Assembly (NCBI RefSeq): GCF_905175375.1 | Contig: NZ_CAJIMS010000001.1 | Location: 186,001 to 250,000, forward strand | Direction: 5' to 3' | Origin: Chryseobacterium aquaeductus | GTDB taxonomy: Bacteria > Bacteroidota > Bacteroidia > Flavobacteriales > Weeksellaceae | Length of the DNA: 64,000 bases | Part shown: positions 61,278 through 64,000 of the stretch, piece by piece | How positions within the stretch are numbered: position 1 is the stretch's first letter | Layout of the letters: each line of letters begins with the position of its first letter | Translations under genes and position numbers: made by a program | Notes under the pieces: generated by a model | What the model was told of the DNA's origin: nothing | The model's database searches: none | What the model saw: only the letters and a program-made list of their open reading frames with translations

Positions 61278-61416
61278 ATGATTTATTTATCACTAGATAA
61301 ACAAAACACTTGCCATTACGATCCGTCCAAAATTTTCTTTTTTAAAATTAAATTAAAGCTCTTTGGTCTTAAAATTGAATAATGGTAAATACATAAAATC
61401 ACTAAAACAATATATT

Positions 61417-62028
61417 ATGGCTACTAAAACAGCAACTCCAAAAAAAACAGCAACTCCGAAAAAACCTGCTGCAACAAAGAAACCTGTTGCAACAAAGAAA
61501 ACAACTACGAAATCAGCTTCTAAAGAGCCTGCAAAGAAAGATGCAGCTTCTGATCTGAAAGACTTTTTTGAAGATGCTTTGAAAGACATTTACTGGGCTG
61601 AAAAAGCTTTAACAAAAGCTCTTCCGAAAATGGAAAAAAACGCAACCCATCCAGATTTGAAAAAAGCAATCTCTTCACATTTAGCTGAAACTGAAGTTCA
61701 CATTACAAGACTAGAAGAATGTTTCAAAGCATTAGGATTGAAACCCGAAGCCAAAAAATGCGATGCAATGCAAGGATTATTAGATGAAGGAAAAGGCATT
61801 ATGGAAGAAACAAAAGCAGGTGCGATTCGTGATGTAGGGATTATTGCAGCTTCACAAAAAGTAGAACATTATGAGATTGCAACCTACGGTAGCCTTGCTG
61901 CGTATGCAAAGGTTTTAAATGAAAAAAAATGTTTGAGTAACTTTTTAGCAACTTTAAAAGAAGAAAAAAATTGCGATGAATTGTTATCTACTATTGCAGA
62001 CACCGCACTGAACAGCAAAGCAAAGTAA
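61417..62028 (+). CDS. Ferritin-like DUF892 protein with a histone-H1-like tail
   Basis: 203 residues from ATG 61417. Residues about 2-42 are a Lys/Ala/Thr/Pro-rich tail with repeats like ATPKK and ATKKP, as in histone H1 and some bacterial HU extensions. Residues 45-203 are a DUF892/YciE ferritin-like four-helix bundle ('DLKDFFEDALKDIYWAEKALTKALPKMEKNA', 'SHLAETEVHITRLEECFKALG', 'ASQKVEHYEIATYGSLAAYAK') with carboxylate and His positions for a di-iron site. The tail may tether it to DNA, like tailed Dps proteins. Frame extends upstream but the ATG gives the family start. Ends at a perfect hairpin. Confidence 0.88.
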   Translation: MATKTATPKKTATPKKPAATKKPVATKKTTTKSASKEPAKKDAASDLKDFFEDALKDIYWAEKALTKALPKMEKNATHPDLKKAISSHLAETEVHITRLEECFKALGLKPEAKKCDAMQGLLDEGKGIMEETKAGAIRDVGIIAASQKVEHYEIATYGSLAAYAKVLNEKKCLSNFLATLKEEKNCDELLSTIADTALNSKAK

Positions 62029-62050
62029 TTCATCAAAAAATTACAGTCAA

Positions 62051-62084
62051 AAAAAATTCCTCAATGTATTTTGAGGAATTTTTT
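62051..62084. terminator. Bidirectional terminator hairpin
   Basis: Perfect 14-base stem AAAAAATTCCTCAA (62051-62064) with TTGAGGAATTTTTT (62071-62084), 6-base loop; between convergent genes. Confidence 0.85.
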
Positions 62085-62098
62085 CTTCGCTTATCTGA

Positions 62099-63517
62099 TT
62101 AGCATTCCGGTACATTGACCGCGATTGCCAAACCACCTTCAGAAGTTTCCTTGAAACGATCATTCATTGCCAAAGCCGTTTCCCACATCGTCTGAATAAC
62201 TTGGTCTAAACTTACTTTTGCTTTAGCAGGATCACTTTCCAGAGCAATATTTGCAGCGGTGATTGCTTTCATTGCACCCATTGTATTCCTTTCAATACAA
62301 GGAATCTGCACCAGACCTCTGATCGGATCACACGTCAAACCCAAGTGGTGCTCCATCGCAATTTCTGCTGCCATGAGAACCTGCCCAACACTTCCACCAA
62401 GAATCTCGGTAAGTCCTGCTGCAGCCATCGCTGAAGAGACACCAATCTCCGCCTGGCAACCGCCCATCGCTGCGGATATGGTTGCATTTTTCTTAAATAA
62501 AGTTCCGATTTCTCCTGCTACTAATAAAAATCTTGCAATATCATCATCACTTGTATGAGGTGTGAAAGCCTGTGCATACATCAATACTGCAGGAATCACA
62601 CCACTTGCACCGTTAGTAGGTGCGGTGATAATACGTCCGAAACTTGCGTTTTCTTCATTCACGGAAAGTGCAAAACACGCAATCCATTTGTTGATATTGG
62701 TAAAATTTTCTTCGGCATCAACAACCTGCTGAAACCATTCGTTTTTGTTTTTGTAAATTTTGTCTCCAAGAAGTTTTCTGTTGATGCCTGCAGCTCTGCG
62801 AGAAACATTCAATCCGCCAGGCAAAACGCCTTCTTTATTGACTCCTTTGTAAATGCATTCTTTAATATTTTCCCAGATATTAAGCGCTTCTGAGCGAGTT
62901 TGCTCCTGACTTCTCCAGCTTTCTTCATTGATTAAAATTAAATCTGACATTTTATTTAAACCTAATTTCTCGCAATATTTTACAATATCAGAACCATGAT
63001 GACAAGGATATAAAGTTCGTACACATTCTTTTTCGATGGAGTTTTTTTCCTGACTTGCAATAAAACCTCCGCCTACAGAATAAAAATCTTGTACCAGCTC
63101 TGAGCCGTCTTCTAAAATAGCTTTAAAAATCATTCCATTCGGATGAAAATCTAAAGATTGAGACATATTCAAAACTAAATGATGACCGTAAACAAAAGGA
63201 ATTTCTTTTTCGCCGCCTAAATTCAGAATCTGAGAAGTTTTGATATGATCGACGATTTCGTCAATTTTTGAAGTGTTGATTGTTTTAAAATCTTCACCAT
63301 TTAAGCCAAGCATTCCGGCAATATCTGTTCCGTGACCAATTCCTGTTTTTGCCAGAGAGCCGAAGAATTCCAAGAAAACTTCTTTCACTTCAGCAATTGA
63401 TCTTTCTCTTTTTATAATTCTGATAAATGCTGAGGCGGCATTCCAAGGTCCCATGGTATGTGAACTTGATGGCCCAATTCCTACTTTAATAATCTCAAAA
63501 ACTGATATAGATTCCAT
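62099..63517 (-). CDS. sdaA: L-serine ammonia-lyase (iron-sulfur type)
   Basis: 472-residue single-chain L-serine dehydratase making pyruvate and ammonia. N-terminal beta domain '[21 protein letters not shown]' and the catalytic alpha domain with the Fe-S Cys residues in '[21 protein letters not shown]', '[20 protein letters not shown]' and an upstream Cys. Length fits the fused SdaA type. ATG start; monocistronic. Confidence 0.96.
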   Translation of the reverse strand: MESISVFEIIKVGIGPSSSHTMGPWNAASAFIRIIKRERSIAEVKEVFLEFFGSLAKTGIGHGTDIAGMLGLNGEDFKTINTSKIDEIVDHIKTSQILNLGGEKEIPFVYGHHLVLNMSQSLDFHPNGMIFKAILEDGSELVQDFYSVGGGFIASQEKNSIEKECVRTLYPCHHGSDIVKYCEKLGLNKMSDLILINEESWRSQEQTRSEALNIWENIKECIYKGVNKEGVLPGGLNVSRRAAGINRKLLGDKIYKNKNEWFQQVVDAEENFTNINKWIACFALSVNEENASFGRIITAPTNGASGVIPAVLMYAQAFTPHTSDDDIARFLLVAGEIGTLFKKNATISAAMGGCQAEIGVSSAMAAAGLTEILGGSVGQVLMAAEIAMEHHLGLTCDPIRGLVQIPCIERNTMGAMKAITAANIALESDPAKAKVSLDQVIQTMWETALAMNDRFKETSEGGLAIAVNVPEC

Positions 63518-63754
63518 ACGTGACTTTCATTTTCATGAAAAGCAAATATACACGATAAATTCTAAAGAAATGAAACTGAAAACTCCTTAAATTGATTGTT
63601 AGTTTACATTAATAATACTTATTTTAAAGGCAAAGCTATCAGAGTTTTCATCATGATTGTATTGCATATTTTTTGGTCACCAAGGTGTTTCATTCAGCAA
63701 AGAAAAAATAATAAGTAAAACAAATTTTGAAATATCAGAAACTTCTAAACACAT

Positions 63755-64000
63755 TTACCATTTCAGGCTTTCTTCATGTTGGGACATATCCAAACCTATA
63801 TTTTCAGATTCTTCGGAAACCCTGAGAGTAATGATACGGTTTGTAATTTTATATAAAATCAAAGATCCGAAAAACGTAAATACAGAAACCAACACCAATG
63901 CCATCATGTGATGTGCAAAAACGCCCCAACCGCCATGCAGAAGACTTGCATTTTCGCCATGAGCAAATATTGCTGTCAGGATCATTCCCATAATTCCTCC
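63755..64000 (-). CDS. amt: Ammonium transporter (Amt), C-terminal part, cut by the window edge
   Basis: The last ~82 residues of an Amt/MEP/Rh-family ammonium channel: 'GGIMGMILTAIFA', 'GVFAHHMMALVLVSVFTFFGSLILYKITNRIITLRVSEESENIGLDMSQHEES'. The C-terminal end with the 'LRVSEE-x2-GLD-S-HxE' motif, through which GlnK-type proteins regulate Amt, is intact. The gene's 5' part lies beyond 64000. An N-terminal ATG near 63991 is internal. Confidence 0.88.
   Translation of the reverse strand, partial: GGIMGMILTAIFAHGENASLLHGGWGVFAHHMMALVLVSVFTFFGSLILYKITNRIITLRVSEESENIGLDMSQHEESLKW

Noticed and set aside
61353-61589. Minus-strand hydrophobic frame opposite the DUF892 tail
   Set aside because: It is the antisense of the Lys/Ala/Pro-rich repeat; the DUF892 frame is the real gene.
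1-64000. tRNA, rRNA or riboswitch genes
   Set aside because: No cloverleaf with a GGTTCRA-type T arm, no rRNA-like sequence and no recognised SAM, TPP or cobalamin riboswitch core was seen by eye; short or divergent RNAs could be missed.

Overview
The window looks like a chromosomal segment of a Bacteroidota organism, most likely a Chryseobacterium-like member of the Flavobacteriales/Weeksellaceae. Signs of this are the low GC, starts without clear Shine-Dalgarno sequences, TAnnTTTG-type -7 promoter elements, SusC/RagA-type plug domains, a type IX secretion (T9SS) sorting domain, a GLPGLI-family protein, a GldA-like ATPase and a fused alpha/beta E1 2-oxo acid dehydrogenase. I saw no rRNA, tRNA, CRISPR array, intact insertion sequence or prophage.

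Layout. 0.1-9.4 kb: small membrane and secreted proteins, a GldA-like ABC ATPase, adenine deaminase, patatin-like lipase, dihydrolipoyl dehydrogenase, a sorbosone-dehydrogenase-like lipoprotein. 8.5-12.3 kb: a minus-strand cluster (GbsR/MarR regulator, DCC thiol-redox membrane protein, SRPBCC protein, DUF2071 protein, TIGR01777 epimerase); the same 15-bp palindrome lies upstream of the regulator and of the DCC gene. 12.4-24.8 kb: an unusual minus-strand locus with an ECF sigma factor, an anti-sigma-like/plug/VWA/T9SS protein, a SusC-like barrel without a plug, a thioester alpha-2-macroglobulin with an inserted plug, and a TSP3-repeat VWA lipoprotein. 25-34.3 kb: housekeeping (E1, polyprenyl synthase, rlmN, queA). 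34-46 kb: peptidase, helicase, SMP-30, MerR, GLPGLI, HHH protein, topB, with several small repeats and two possibly frameshifted small genes. 46.6-49.3 kb: metNIQ behind a Met/Cys-rich leader peptide and terminator. 49.5-56.7 kb: GH3 glucosidase, a LOV histidine kinase with a response regulator, and a second hybrid-sensor-type kinase. 56.8-64 kb: cold-shock protein, a degenerate half DEAD-box protein, AraC regulator, acyl-CoA dehydrogenase, SemiSWEET, a ferritin-like DUF892 protein with a histone-H1-like tail, L-serine dehydratase and a partial ammonium transporter.

How genes work together. The best candidate for an undescribed system is 12.4-24.8 kb. There the plug module that normally closes a SusC barrel is absent from the barrel and present instead in two neighbouring proteins, one of which also carries an anti-sigma-like N-terminus. 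A shared promoter motif upstream of the sigma factor and of the last gene suggests they form one sigma-controlled regulon. The second candidate is the metNIQ leader, which looks like ribosome-mediated attenuation sensing sulfur amino acids. All functional statements here are from reading the sequence and family knowledge; no search was run.
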